Positions 5,672 through 5,689 of a stretch of DNA of 5,689 nt are shown here, in pieces. The stretch's first letter is position 1. Every line of letters begins with the position of its first letter. Source of the stretch: an uncultured Collinsella sp. GTDB lineage: Bacteria; Actinomycetota; Coriobacteriia; Coriobacteriales; Coriobacteriaceae. Position numbers and translations under genes: made by a program. The notes beneath the pieces were generated by a model. It worked only from the letters and a program-made list of their open reading frames with translations. It was not told the origin of the DNA and did not search any database. The DNA lies in the NCBI GenBank assembly GCA_900555955.1, contig USNA01000075.1, positions 1-5,689 of the forward strand. Reading direction: 5' to 3'.

Positions 5672-5689
5672 ACAAAAACGTGCCGCCCC

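Noticed and set aside
5436..5675. Minus-strand 79-residue open frame at the right edge
   Set aside because: Half of it is antisense to the conserved kinase ATPase domain, the rest covers the direct repeats, and no family features are seen.

Overview
The window looks like chromosomal DNA from a high-GC actinobacterium of the Coriobacteriia, most likely Collinsella or a near relative. This is an inference from strong G/C preference at third codon positions, the PurH sequence type, and the style of intergenic palindromes; no rRNA or marker gene is present to prove it.

Layout. Positions 1-166 hold a very strong rightward Rho-independent terminator, which ends a gene lying left of the window, and a compact element made of two interleaved inverted repeats. 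A GNAT-family N-acetyltransferase gene (167-808) is on the minus strand. It diverges across a 277-nt spacer from purH (1086-2693, plus strand), the bifunctional enzyme of the last two steps of IMP synthesis. The 223 nt after purH carry three successive hairpins, the last a clear terminator. An unrecognised gene follows at 2917-3651. It is readable only if two opposite frameshifts are corrected, so it is annotated as broken. A second interleaved inverted-repeat element overlaps its stop codon.

The right third is a two-component operon: an OmpR/PhoB-family response regulator (3832-4503), then 9 nt later a short histidine kinase with two membrane helices and almost no extracellular domain (4513-5556). 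Both resemble the BceR/BceS class, which senses cell-envelope-active peptides through a partner ABC transporter. No transporter gene lies in the window, but the DNA after the kinase looks like the control region of another rightward gene.

The most useful new observation is a shared motif, TGTTCNNGAAC. It occurs once upstream of the regulator gene, as a perfect 12-bp palindrome, and twice downstream of the kinase gene in 17-bp near-identical copies 39 bp apart. It is a good candidate operator for this two-component system. The other points of interest are the two interleaved inverted-repeat elements and the doubly frameshifted gene. I see no CRISPR array, tRNA, rRNA, complete insertion sequence or prophage gene, and nothing that makes a strong case for a wholly new system.
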